From an uncultured Bacteroidota bacterium (GTDB taxonomy: Bacteria; Bacteroidota; Bacteroidia; Bacteroidales; FEN-979): a stretch of DNA of 33,931 bases. This document shows positions 8,501 through 15,497 of the stretch, in pieces. The stretch is from contig CALMDO010000083.1 in assembly GCA_937862805.1 (NCBI GenBank), positions 1-33,931 of the forward strand. Reading direction: 5' to 3'. Made by a program: the position numbers and the translations under genes. Position 1 is the first letter of the stretch. Every line of letters starts with the position of its first letter. The notes beneath the pieces were generated by a model that did no database searches, was not told the DNA's origin, and saw only the letters and a program-made list of their open reading frames with translations.

Positions 8501-8744
8501 CAACTGGCTCCCTGATCTGTCGTCGGTCGGGTTCCAGGCTGTGTGGGCCGGTTATTATGTTGAACCGCGGATGATCATTGATCCGGAGCTGGGTCTTTTC
8601 CTGGGATTGCGGGGTCAGGGGTTCATGTTAAGCCAATACCTGGCGAAGATGTACGTTGACAAGCTCACCGGTAAACCGGTGCCTTCCTATTTCGACCGGT
8701 TGAAAATTTCCGGTGACGGAATGCCTGAAAAAGCCTTCAAATAG
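5511..8744 (+). CDS. Five-module FAD/Fe-S oxidoreductase: fused HcnABC / proline-dehydrogenase-like enzyme
   Basis: From ATG 5511 the protein has 1077 residues. In order: a Fer2_4-type [2Fe-2S] domain (CGIGKCGAC, about 60-80); an FAD/NAD(P) disulfide-oxidoreductase domain with two Rossmann motifs (AIIGAGPAG near 118, VGAGNIG near 264) and a GAGDA motif; a 2x[4Fe-4S] ferredoxin (CNPCAFSCP, then CIGCMDCVYQCP, about 460-510); a BFD-like [2Fe-2S] domain (CHCDD...CRGKRC, about 605-645); and a DAO-type FAD oxidase domain (VVAGGGMAG near 706). Hydrogen cyanide synthase, opine oxidase, sarcosine oxidase and D-proline/hydroxyproline dehydrogenases carry these modules on two to four subunits. By analogy it oxidises a secondary or N-substituted amino acid in the DAO part and passes electrons through the clusters. 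The substrate is unknown. All cluster Cys appear intact. It has no signal peptide, so it is cytosolic. No pathway partner lies beside it. Confidence 0.88.
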   Translation: MYKITKHPILDIPADEKTRFLFGGQIIEGNKGFTIAAALHQAGYPVHSHSLTNRERSLECGIGKCGACEMLVDGQIKRICITPVNGVKEVSEIPSDYAPQRVPVTKEVPLNVYKTTVAIIGAGPAGLAAREELNRHQIPNLVIDNNDKIGGQFLMQTHQFFFFEKVQKFGGMRGFDIAKTLAGDNHEGIFLNSTVWDILEGGRIAVKNIRTGEICFVDTEYLIVATGAVPFMPAFENDDLPGVYTAAVVQKMMNNELTLLGKNVLTVGAGNIGYLTSYQLMQAGAKVKAILEALPTEGGFPVQANRVRRLGIPILTSHMLLKAIPNEHHDGITGAVIAECSNFKPIPGTEKVIEGIDAINICTGLVQDDQLLIKGNEIFGRNCFGAGDAIRIGEGTSAVLRGRQAAFDILQEMGERIDYDEFLSLSKEYIDSQQHPVRVINEPSSPSEGRMNEKGFVMIDCLYGFACNPCAFSCPHGAITKSSTSTVPEIDFGKCIGCMDCVYQCPGLAIFGYNLKKDWLFLPIEYEVAEQSECYLVDNNGKQLGEGIVEKILRKPNKTNIARVRSTTLHGTDMSRVRGFIVKENYPEPLICKPYQHQPKEKTYICHCDDVTLEEILETIGDRKFISVDEVKHTTRLGMGACRGKRCIKRLKSTLAGSGISIVGEPTPRGPLSNQVSMGELYPRSVHERVITDVNGRKCRKIKVKSVVAGGGMAGSSLFRYLSEAGLKPVLINHGRGASWRNIAGGRPNFSVPELSDIAVHNLEIFKKLQKIHNIDYRPILYVTFAHNDEMYRALEASMAWSNAYMVEPGDFRKEIAPGLNPALTTYQAALITRDCWQATPGRVIDLVRRLGINHGGMVEEDCKVVDVNRVNDRYFILVQDHRKEYVEYETPVFVNALGPEGEKFARHLGIETGLFPVKHQAFITRRLPMMGKEGTPLPMLIDRRRYKGFIAVYGQQLAETGQIIGCASPAVEPMEARKNIKINSEDFVEIASEIFTNWLPDLSSVGFQAVWAGYYVEPRMIIDPELGLFLGLRGQGFMLSQYLAKMYVDKLTGKPVPSYFDRLKISGDGMPEKAFK

Positions 8745-8772
8745 GTCAATCCGGTAAGGAGCGCAATAACGG

Positions 8773-9456
8773 TTATTCGATTTCCCCGTTGCGGAAGATG
8801 TACTCCTGCACCAGCCAGGTCTCCATGGAAGGATAATCGATAAAGGAGCGCGTATCGGTGAGAACATGCAGCATCCGTGCCAGCACTACATGGGGTTTCC
8901 CAAAAAAACGGAAAGGATTGAGCAAGTCCCGGCGGGTCCTGACATGTTCCTCCACGATCCCGTCCCAGCGAATGCCGTTGGCACTGGGAATCTCGTTGAC
9001 CACATTACGGCTGTAGTGCCACAAGGGATGAATGCGTAGCGACAAGGGGGTGTGGCTGTTGTGCCAGCGATCAAGAAAGGTCTGGTAATCAATATTCTTA
9101 CGTTTGCGAAAGAGCGTCAACAGGCAGATTCCCGGGGTTCGTTCACCATCGGGCCAGGTTTTCGTGTACGCTACCGGCAATGCCTCTTCGACGCGGTTGA
9201 CCGAATCAAATCCCTCCAATTCGACGAGCATTGGCAACGGTTGCCCCTCTTCCCTTTTCATTGAGAAAGCGGCGATTTTTCCCCTTCGGAAAGGGATAAC
9301 CGACAGGAGAGGCGGTTTTTCTTCGGTAAGGGTAACCGACAAAACGATGGGTTTAAACAGTTGGTCCACTTTACGGGCAGCCTGCAAAATTCTGTCCCTG
9401 AAACCAGAATAGGTTTCCAGGCCGGTTTCGCGGACGAAGTAAATCTCTTTTATCAT
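8773..9456 (-). CDS. EthD domain-containing protein
   Basis: The 227-residue protein has a C-terminal half with the EthD pattern: CLLTLFRKRKNIDYQTFLDRW, then HNSHTPLSLRIHPLW, that is, a strand, 'FxxxW..H.P' and a following helix. EthD proteins form dimeric alpha+beta barrels and occur in degradation of ethers, aromatics and polyketides, often without a defined reaction. The N-terminal 100 residues are not clearly EthD but have a similar alternation, so the chain could be a fused tandem that mimics the usual dimer. It converges on the fused oxidoreductase with a 28-base gap and diverges from the 3beta-HSD-like gene. Its start codon lies almost at the predicted transcription start, which suggests a leaderless mRNA. 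Substrate unknown. Confidence 0.7.
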   Translation of the reverse strand: MIKEIYFVRETGLETYSGFRDRILQAARKVDQLFKPIVLSVTLTEEKPPLLSVIPFRRGKIAAFSMKREEGQPLPMLVELEGFDSVNRVEEALPVAYTKTWPDGERTPGICLLTLFRKRKNIDYQTFLDRWHNSHTPLSLRIHPLWHYSRNVVNEIPSANGIRWDGIVEEHVRTRRDLLNPFRFFGKPHVVLARMLHVLTDTRSFIDYPSMETWLVQEYIFRNGEIE

Positions 9457-9460
9457 GGCG

Positions 9461-9468
9461 CAAATTTA
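9461..9468 (-). promoter_or_regulatory. -7 box of a probably leaderless EthD mRNA
   Basis: On the minus strand TAAATTTG (9468-9461) is a full match to TAnnTTTG and lies only 4 bases before the ATG (9456). Transcription would begin at or next to the start codon. No TTTG is seen at -33, so the site is moderate at best. It overlaps the divergent promoter region at 9476-9507. Confidence 0.35.
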
Positions 9469-9475
9469 AAATTCC

Positions 9476-9507
9476 TTTGGTGATCGCGGGGTGAGTTTCT
9501 ACATTTG
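9476..9507 (+). promoter_or_regulatory. Canonical Bacteroidota promoter for the 9525-13832 operon
   Basis: TTTG (9476-9479), a 20-base spacer, then TACATTTG (9500-9507) match the TTTG/TAnnTTTG consensus and spacing exactly. The predicted start site is about 11 bases before ATG 9525, a very short leader with no Shine-Dalgarno sequence. This is the best promoter match I found in the window. Confidence 0.75.
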
Positions 9508-9524
9508 CCTGAAAAAATTCTTCC

Positions 9525-10583
9525 ATGGATATTCCTTTTGCTGCCACTACTCATCCGAAGATCCTGTTGACCGGCGCAGCCGGGTTCTTAGGTCGCGCCA
9601 TCATTCACGAACTGTTGTCAGAAAAATCTCCTTTGAGACCAGACTTGTTGGTTTGCTATGATCTGCAAGGCAACCCGGGGTTCAACAATCCTGCAATCCG
9701 ATGGATAGTGGGGGATGTAAGAGATGTGGAAAAGTTACAGGCAGCCTGTCAGGGGATCGATATCGTCATTCACACGGCAGCGGTAGTCGATTGGGGGACC
9801 AAACCGGAACAGGATATCCTGGATGTCAATTACGGAGGCACTTTAAATGTTCTGGAAGGATGTTTGTCTCAACAGGTACCCTTCATGGTTTATACCAGTT
9901 CGCTGGATGCTATTTACACCGGGCAGGCCATGAGGGACATCGACGAAACAATTTCTTACCCTGATGTTCATCCGAATTCCTATTGCAAAAGCAAGTACCT
10001 GTCGGAAATAAAGGTGATGGAAGCCAACAACAGCGCCCTGAAAACCTGCATTTTGCGCCCTTCTGATATTTACGGTGAAGGAGATCCCTTCCACATCGGG
10101 TCGTTGATCGACATGGCCCGGGGCGGGTTTTATGTCAGGCTGGGAGACGGCAGTGCAAAATCGCAGCATGTTTATGTGGGCAACATGGCCTGGGCGCATG
10201 TTTTAGCAGCCCATGCTTTGTACACGGGAAATCGAAGGGTCCCCGGAAGCATCTATTTCATCACTGACGGCGCTCCTTCGAATTTCTTTCACTTTTTCGA
10301 TCGTGTCGTAGAGAAGGCCGGTTACAAAATATGGCCAGTCAACCTCTGGATCCCCAGAAACACTGCCATGATAATGGGGATCCTCTCTGAAGGGATCGCA
10401 CGGCTGGTGCGCCCTGTGAAAAAATATACACCCAAATTCAGCCGTTTCGCAGTACGATATACCTGTAACGATTTTACCTTCAAGACCAGCAAGGCCAGGG
10501 ATGAGTTCGGGTTCTATCCGCGGTACAGCCAGGAGGAAGCCATTGACCGAACCGTTACTTTTTATCAGAAAGCCCACAGGTAA
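9525..10583 (+). CDS. NAD(P)-dependent epimerase / 3beta-hydroxysteroid dehydrogenase-like reductase
   Basis: This 352-residue extended short-chain dehydrogenase has TGAAGFLG near residue 17 (TGxxGxxG nucleotide site), a GDVRD motif that contacts the adenine, HTAAVVDWG, the catalytic YCKSK (YxxxK) after a TSS serine motif, and LRPSDIYGEGDP. The last is typical of the 3beta-HSD/isomerase branch rather than sugar epimerases. The C-terminal region (about 270-300) is basic and hydrophobic (WIPRNTAMIMGILSEGIARLVRPVKKY), so membrane association is possible. It is first in an operon with an acyl-CoA ligase 43 bases downstream, so its substrate may be a lipid or other hydrophobic alcohol or ketone. 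That is inference. OleD of olefin synthesis is a related alternative, but OleA and OleB are not nearby. Confidence 0.8.
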   Translation: MDIPFAATTHPKILLTGAAGFLGRAIIHELLSEKSPLRPDLLVCYDLQGNPGFNNPAIRWIVGDVRDVEKLQAACQGIDIVIHTAAVVDWGTKPEQDILDVNYGGTLNVLEGCLSQQVPFMVYTSSLDAIYTGQAMRDIDETISYPDVHPNSYCKSKYLSEIKVMEANNSALKTCILRPSDIYGEGDPFHIGSLIDMARGGFYVRLGDGSAKSQHVYVGNMAWAHVLAAHALYTGNRRVPGSIYFITDGAPSNFFHFFDRVVEKAGYKIWPVNLWIPRNTAMIMGILSEGIARLVRPVKKYTPKFSRFAVRYTCNDFTFKTSKARDEFGFYPRYSQEEAIDRTVTFYQKAHR

Positions 10584-10626
10584 AAAAGCAATATTTCGTA
10601 TATTAGCCACCCTAACCGTCCCTGTC

Positions 10627-12279
10627 ATGAACACCAATGACAATAACCTGGTTGCCCTCTTTCAAAATGCAATCCGCAACAATTGGGAATTTCGATCGCT
10701 TTCCGATTACGGAGGCGACAGTTATACATACCGTGAAATCGGGACAAAGATCCTGTGGTTACACCGTTATTTAAAGGCAGCCGGGGTGAGGAAAGGAGAC
10801 AAAGTCGCCTTGCTTGGAAAAAATTCTGCCCATTGGGGTATTGTATACATCGCCACGGTTACTTACGGCGCCGTGATCGTACCCATTCTACCCGATTTCA
10901 AGCCTGCAGATGTCCATTCCATCGTAACCCATTCCGATGCCCTGGTCCTGTTTGTCGAAGAATCGATTTATAAGGATCTCAACCCCGAATCCATGCCCCT
11001 GATCGGGATCATCCTGAACATAACCGATAACAATGTTTTGTTCAGCCGTACCCTGCTGACCGAAGAACGGATCAGGATTCCTGCCGCTGAGACGGTAAAC
11101 ACCCCCATGGAAATAACTCCGGAATTGATCAGTTTCGACCCTTCCGGCCCCGAAGACATTGCCGTAATAAGTTACACTTCAGGAACCACAGGCTTTTCGA
11201 AAGGGGTTGTACTACAACACAAAAGTCTCCTGGGAAACATACTGTTCGCACAGCGTAACATGCCCCTTAACCCGCAGGATAAGCTGCTCTCTTTCCTCCC
11301 GCTGGCCCACACCTATGGCTGTGCTTTTGAATTCCTTTTCCCTTTTACGCTGGGCTGCGACATCACCTTTCTTACAAAAACACCTTCCCCAAAGATTATC
11401 ATGCAGGCCTTTCAGGAGATCCGCCCTGCCCTGATCCTCTCCGTCCCGCTGGTCATTGAAAAAATCTTCAAAACGCAGATCCTTCCCTTGTACCGTAAAC
11501 CAGGGCTCCGCACCATGATCCGTATCCCGCTGCTGAACAAGATCATCTATGCCAAGATGCGACAAAAGTTAATGGAGGCTTTTGGAAGTAACTTCAGGGA
11601 ATTGATCATCGGTGGAGCTCCCTTCAACACCGAAGCTGAAAAATTCTTCAAAAAGATCAATTTCCCTTTTACCATCGGTTACGGGATGACAGAATGTGGT
11701 CCGCTGATCTCTTATGCTTCGTGGAATACAACCAGGCTGGGAGCTTCGGGCCGTATCGTGAACGAATTGGAGGTAAAGATCGATTCTCCCGATCCGATCC
11801 GTCAGGCCGGGGAAATCCTGCTGAAGGGGAACCATGTCATGGCGGGCTATTATAAAAATCCGGAAGCTACGCGTGCAGTGATCGATAATGAGGGATGGTT
11901 GCATTCGGGCGATCTCGGGGTAATAGACACTGCGGGGAACATATACATCCGCGGTCGCAGTAAAAGCATGATCCTCGGAGCCAACGGCAAAAACATCTAT
12001 CCCGAAGAGATTGAAGCCTATCTGAACAACCGCTTCATGGTCATGGAATCGCTCGTCATTGACCGGGAAGGAAAGCTGATCGCCCTGATTTATCCCGACC
12101 TTGATGCCGTTTCCAGAGCTGGTTATACAAAGGAACAGTTGCCCGAAATCTTCGCCGGCTACATCCGCGATCTTCAACATCACCTCCCAAAATATATCAA
12201 AGTAAATGATTTTGAGATTGTTGCCTCAGAATTTGAAAAGACCCCCAAGAAAAGTATCAAACGGTTTTTGTACCAATAA
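10627..12279 (+). CDS. AMP-dependent acyl-CoA synthetase/ligase
   Basis: I start at ATG 10627 (MNTNDNNLVALFQN); the track's 10501 start overlaps the previous gene by 83 bases. The 550-residue protein has the adenylate-forming signatures: YTSGTTGFSKGVV near 182-195 (P-loop), GYGMTECGP near 355 (acyl/AMP site), HSGDLG near 423 and GRSKSMILGANGKNIYPEEIE near 445, with a C-terminal catalytic Lys in KTPKKSIKRF. The set fits long-chain or medium-chain fatty-acid-CoA ligases. It activates a carboxylic acid with ATP to acyl-AMP and then to the CoA thioester, in the cytosol or at the inner membrane. It lies between the 3beta-HSD-like reductase and dacB in a probable operon. The acyl specificity cannot be read from sequence. 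Confidence 0.88.
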   Translation: MNTNDNNLVALFQNAIRNNWEFRSLSDYGGDSYTYREIGTKILWLHRYLKAAGVRKGDKVALLGKNSAHWGIVYIATVTYGAVIVPILPDFKPADVHSIVTHSDALVLFVEESIYKDLNPESMPLIGIILNITDNNVLFSRTLLTEERIRIPAAETVNTPMEITPELISFDPSGPEDIAVISYTSGTTGFSKGVVLQHKSLLGNILFAQRNMPLNPQDKLLSFLPLAHTYGCAFEFLFPFTLGCDITFLTKTPSPKIIMQAFQEIRPALILSVPLVIEKIFKTQILPLYRKPGLRTMIRIPLLNKIIYAKMRQKLMEAFGSNFRELIIGGAPFNTEAEKFFKKINFPFTIGYGMTECGPLISYASWNTTRLGASGRIVNELEVKIDSPDPIRQAGEILLKGNHVMAGYYKNPEATRAVIDNEGWLHSGDLGVIDTAGNIYIRGRSKSMILGANGKNIYPEEIEAYLNNRFMVMESLVIDREGKLIALIYPDLDAVSRAGYTKEQLPEIFAGYIRDLQHHLPKYIKVNDFEIVASEFEKTPKKSIKRFLYQ

Positions 12280-12314
12280 TTTCTAAATTCCTATACTCTG
12301 AAGCCAGCGTCACA

Positions 12315-13832
12315 ATGCGCCTGATTTTCTATTGGTTGATGGTCTTTGCGACCCTGCCCTTCTTCTTTGGTTGCCGGGAAACACCGAAGAAGCAGGAAAC
12401 CGGCCGTGATGTTGCCGTGAAAACCCAGCAAAAGAACCCTTCCGACTCGCTGATTGCCAGGCAGTTATTAGATAGTTTGGTAAATGATTCCGTCTTCCGG
12501 AATTCCGGAATCGGCATTTTGGTTACCGAGGTCACTCCCCATTCAGGACGTGTTCTGGTGGCATACAACCCCGATTTGACCCTGGTCCCGGCCAGTGTCC
12601 TGAAAATTTTCACCACAGCCACCGCTCTGGAGATATTGGGGGGGAGCAAAAGTTTCGGAACCCATTTGCAATATTCCGGGCAGGTCGAAGGAAGAGTCCT
12701 CCATGGTAACCTGTACATCCGGGGTGGCGGGGATCCCACTTTTACGATCGAAAGAAGTTTCAGCCGGTGGATTGAAGCGGTGGCTACGCTGGGAATCGAT
12801 ACCGTGGATGGAAACATCATAGGAGATGCCCGGATTTTCGGAAGGTTTCCGATCCCTTCCACCTGGACCTGGGGAGAGTTAAACAGCTCTTATGCTGCGG
12901 CACCCTCGGGATTGACCATTAACGACAATGTGTACGAGGTTAAAAGCAGGCTGAAAAACGAACAGGGCCAGGCCATCGCGGGCGACCCCTTACAACCTTA
13001 CCTTGCCCATTTCCTCTTCCACAACAGGGTTACGGAAGCGGGAGATGGAAGCGGGGACGTCTATGTCACGGGAAACCCGTTTGACACCGAAAAGTATCTG
13101 GAAGGCACCGTCGCCAAAGGGGTAAAAGACTTTTCTGTTTTCGGGGCCATGCCCGATCCGGCGCTGGCTGCAGCCACCGTGTTCCTCCAACGATTAGAAG
13201 CAAAAGGGATTCACGTTACCGGGAAACCTTATAACTACAGTAACATCAGGGATACCGCAGTACTTCGTACCCTTCTTGATCAAAGAACCCAGATCGGTTC
13301 AGTTTTTTCACCCGGCGCAGCCACGCTGGTCCATACTGCGAACCAGGAAAGCAACAACCTGTACGCCGAACACCTGATCAAACACATCGGCCTGAACCGT
13401 TTCCACAATGGCAGCGATGAAGCGGGAGCCCGCGCCATTACTGAATTCTGGAAAACGAAAGGGATGGATACCGGCGGACTTTATCTTTTCGACGGCTGCG
13501 GAATCTCAAGATACAACGGGGTCACGGCTCGCCAGTTGGTCTTCCTGCTTCATGCCATGCAAAGTTCAGCTTACGCTGAAGTCTTTTACAACTCCCTCCC
13601 GTTGGCCGGTGTTACCGGAACCTTGCGAAATGCCTTCAGGGACAGCCCTGCAGAAGGACACCTCCGGGCCAAGACCGGCACCATGTCAAGAGTAAAAAGC
13701 ATGGCAGGATACATGCATACCCGATCTGACCGGACTTTCATCTTTGCCATCCTGCTAAACAATTTCAGCGCACCTCAAGGCGACATCAAACAAAAGATGG
13801 AGCGTTTCCTGAACGGATTAATCCTGCTCTGA
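12315..13832 (+). CDS. dacB: D-alanyl-D-alanine carboxypeptidase/endopeptidase (PBP4 family, peptidase S13)
   Basis: The 505-residue protein begins MRLIFYWLMVFATLPFFFGC, a lipoprotein-type signal (FFGC), so it is likely anchored in the envelope. Penicillin-binding motifs are complete: SVLK at 94-97 (SxxK nucleophile), SNN in QESNNLYAEHL near 346, and KTG in LRAKTGTMSRVKSMAGY near 453. The long insert between the first two motifs and the length fit the PBP4/DacB type that trims and cleaves D-Ala cross-links in peptidoglycan. It follows the acyl-CoA ligase by 35 bases with no convincing promoter between, so it is probably the last gene of the operon. The functional tie to the two lipid-type enzymes is unclear and may be only shared expression. 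Confidence 0.93.
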   Translation: MRLIFYWLMVFATLPFFFGCRETPKKQETGRDVAVKTQQKNPSDSLIARQLLDSLVNDSVFRNSGIGILVTEVTPHSGRVLVAYNPDLTLVPASVLKIFTTATALEILGGSKSFGTHLQYSGQVEGRVLHGNLYIRGGGDPTFTIERSFSRWIEAVATLGIDTVDGNIIGDARIFGRFPIPSTWTWGELNSSYAAAPSGLTINDNVYEVKSRLKNEQGQAIAGDPLQPYLAHFLFHNRVTEAGDGSGDVYVTGNPFDTEKYLEGTVAKGVKDFSVFGAMPDPALAAATVFLQRLEAKGIHVTGKPYNYSNIRDTAVLRTLLDQRTQIGSVFSPGAATLVHTANQESNNLYAEHLIKHIGLNRFHNGSDEAGARAITEFWKTKGMDTGGLYLFDGCGISRYNGVTARQLVFLLHAMQSSAYAEVFYNSLPLAGVTGTLRNAFRDSPAEGHLRAKTGTMSRVKSMAGYMHTRSDRTFIFAILLNNFSAPQGDIKQKMERFLNGLILL

Positions 13833-13841
13833 AAGGACTTA

Positions 13842-14258
13842 CTATTTTTTTACGCGGAAAGTATTGATCTGGCTCTTTCTGAAAACACAGCCATCAGAAT
13901 TTTCGTAACTGTTATCTCCTTTGGAGTACAAGCAGGCAGTGCTTTTTCCGGAATAGTGAATGACAAACCAGTCGTTTTCGAAAAACACAACCTGTCCTAC
14001 ATCTGAACCCTTCCGTGTCCACGCTTTGGTGACTGTATCCTGTGACCACTCCATGATGATCGCCTGGTTTTCACCTACGAACTTCATCTCAACACCAACC
14101 GGTCCTGACCAAAAAGCCCAGTCGGATTCGGTCAGCACTTTCCATAATTCGGGATTGGAAATACCCGCGCTTTCTGAGGATTTTTTACCGGAGCAGGAAG
14201 CTGACATCAGGGCGACTGCAATAATCATCACCAGTCCTGCAATTTTCAGATTTTTCAT
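13842..14258 (-). CDS. Small unknown lipoprotein
   Basis: The 138-residue protein has a signal and lipobox (MSASCSGKKSSES, Cys near 22) followed by a Ser/Lys-rich linker, then a single domain of about 100 residues with a regular beta pattern and many Trp (WKVLTESDWAFWSGPVGVEMKF). Two late Cys (TACLY and DGCVF) could form a disulfide in the periplasm. I recognise no family; the shape suggests a small lipocalin-like or beta-sandwich fold, but this is a guess. It is convergent with dacB (10-base gap) and divergent from the cohesin-type gene, with a good own promoter, so it is a single-gene unit. Confidence 0.7.
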   Translation of the reverse strand: MKNLKIAGLVMIIAVALMSASCSGKKSSESAGISNPELWKVLTESDWAFWSGPVGVEMKFVGENQAIIMEWSQDTVTKAWTRKGSDVGQVVFFENDWFVIHYSGKSTACLYSKGDNSYENSDGCVFRKSQINTFRVKK

Positions 14259-14297
14259 GATAGAAACAATTGATGAGTTTAGTTTTTAAAAGTTGTG

Positions 14298-14326
14298 CAA
14301 ATATATTAATAAATCATCAATTCAAA
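14298..14326 (-). promoter_or_regulatory. Promoter of the small lipoprotein gene
   Basis: On the minus strand TTTG (14326-14323), a 17-base spacer and TATATTTG (14305-14298) match the phylum consensus. The start site would lie about 35 bases before the ATG at 14258. Confidence 0.6.
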
Positions 14327-14331
14327 GATGC

Positions 14332-14339
14332 TATATTTG
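14332..14339 (+). promoter_or_regulatory. -7 box towards the cohesin/Tricorn genes
   Basis: TATATTTG is a perfect -7 match on the plus strand, back-to-back with the minus-strand promoter, so CAAATATA and TATATTTG form an inverted repeat around a 26-base AT-rich core. No TTTG is found at -33. The leader would be about 70 nt. Confidence 0.35.
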
Positions 14340-14416
14340 TAAGATGTAACAAGGCTTTGACTATCATTAACGGGGAATGATAACTTCAGCTTTTTGACAT
14401 CATAAAAACAATTGAC

Positions 14417-15487
14417 ATGAAAAAACTCGAAATCCCTCTTTTTTTGCTCTTTTTCCTCTTCCTGACCTCCCTGCTGTTTTTCCCCATTGGCAACCATCTG
14501 ATCGCGCAGAATGCCGGCGATCCCGACGCCCTGCCGGGAGAAGCCACACTTGTCATCCCGGTCCTGTCGGGCACTGCTCCCGGGCCGGTATCCATCCCGG
14601 TAACGGCAAGCGGTATCGTCAACGTGGGCTCTTTCCAGTTCAGCGTAGAGTACGACACTGCACTAATGACCTATATCGGAACCTCGGGATGGTATCCCGG
14701 CATCACCGATGTGCTGATCAGTGAAATGACCCCGGGTCGTCTGGCTTTTATCTGGGCCGGACTGGACGAAGGGATTTCCCTTCCCCAAGGGACTTTTTTT
14801 ATCTTACATTTTGAATGGCATGGCACGCTCTCAACCTCTCCCCTGATCTGGAGCGACCGCCCCACTCCCCGCGAATTCGGAGATTACGACGGCTCTATTT
14901 TCATTCCGTCCTATACCAGCGGATCAGTGACAGGATACACTGAACCTCAGGATGTTATATTTCTCGAAAACCAACGGGTCAGTGCGGGACAATCCTTCTG
15001 TTTCAACGCTACCGATTACATTACCGTGGGCACCACAGGCAACGGATTCCGGGTAGCCGACAGCGGAAGTGTGAGCCTGATTTCAGGCGGGGTCATCCTG
15101 CTGCTGCCCAACACCCGCATTGACAGCGGAGGTTATTTGTCGGCACGGATCACCACCACTGCAGGATACTGCGGATCGGAAGATAATTCAGTGCCCGTAT
15201 TGCGGAATGATCTGAAAATGGTGGAATCTGCTTTGCCGTCAGATCCCTTGTTCAGAATAATTCCCGATTCCGACAAAGACTGTTTCAGACTTGAAATCCC
15301 CTCAGGGAAAGAAAACCAAACGGCCCGTGTCACCTTGTACAACATGATGGGAGCTGGCTTGTTAAACCAGGAAATATCTGCCGGTGTGCCCTGCCGGATC
15401 ACGCTCCGCGAAAAACCCGCAGGACTTTATTTCATCCGTGTTTCACTTGGTGAAGATGCTTCTGTGATCAAATTGTTTCACTATTAA
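14417..15487 (+). CDS. Exported cohesin-fold protein with T9SS-type C-terminal domain
   Basis: The 356-residue protein has a long signal peptide (MKKLEIPLFLLFFLFLTSLLF...LIAQ). Residues about 45-175 read as a cohesin-type domain: VSIPVTASGIVNVGSFQFSV, YDTALMTYIG and later GTFFILHFEW, with the strand order of calcium-free cohesins. Residues about 190-260 hold the beta-helix-like repeat common in Bacteroidota surface proteins (FNATDYITVGTTGNGFRV, GGVILLLPNTRIDSGGYLSA). The last 80 residues (RVTLYNMMGAGLLNQEI, KPAGLYFIRVSLGEDASVIKLF) match a type A T9SS sorting domain, although its first strand is degenerate and lacks YPNP. It is thus probably sent to the cell surface through T9SS. It lies 10 bases upstream of the Tricorn gene and is likely co-transcribed. 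Binding partner unknown. Confidence 0.75.
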   Translation: MKKLEIPLFLLFFLFLTSLLFFPIGNHLIAQNAGDPDALPGEATLVIPVLSGTAPGPVSIPVTASGIVNVGSFQFSVEYDTALMTYIGTSGWYPGITDVLISEMTPGRLAFIWAGLDEGISLPQGTFFILHFEWHGTLSTSPLIWSDRPTPREFGDYDGSIFIPSYTSGSVTGYTEPQDVIFLENQRVSAGQSFCFNATDYITVGTTGNGFRVADSGSVSLISGGVILLLPNTRIDSGGYLSARITTTAGYCGSEDNSVPVLRNDLKMVESALPSDPLFRIIPDSDKDCFRLEIPSGKENQTARVTLYNMMGAGLLNQEISAGVPCRITLREKPAGLYFIRVSLGEDASVIKLFHY

Positions 15488-15497
15488 TCAATACTTT

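Noticed and set aside
9525-12279. Olefin-biosynthesis (OleC/OleD) pair
   Set aside because: The reductase and ligase resemble the classes of OleD and OleC, but no OleA thiolase or OleB hydrolase is near and the ligase has ordinary acyl-CoA synthetase motifs.
12495-12510. 16-base perfect palindrome TTCCGGAATTCCGGAA
   Set aside because: It lies inside the dacB reading frame, encodes ordinary residues (FRNSGI region) and has no second copy I could find, so chance is the simpler explanation.
14298-14339. CAAATATA/TATATTTG inverted repeat as an operator
   Set aside because: The two arms are simply the -7 boxes of divergent promoters, so no separate binding site needs to be assumed.
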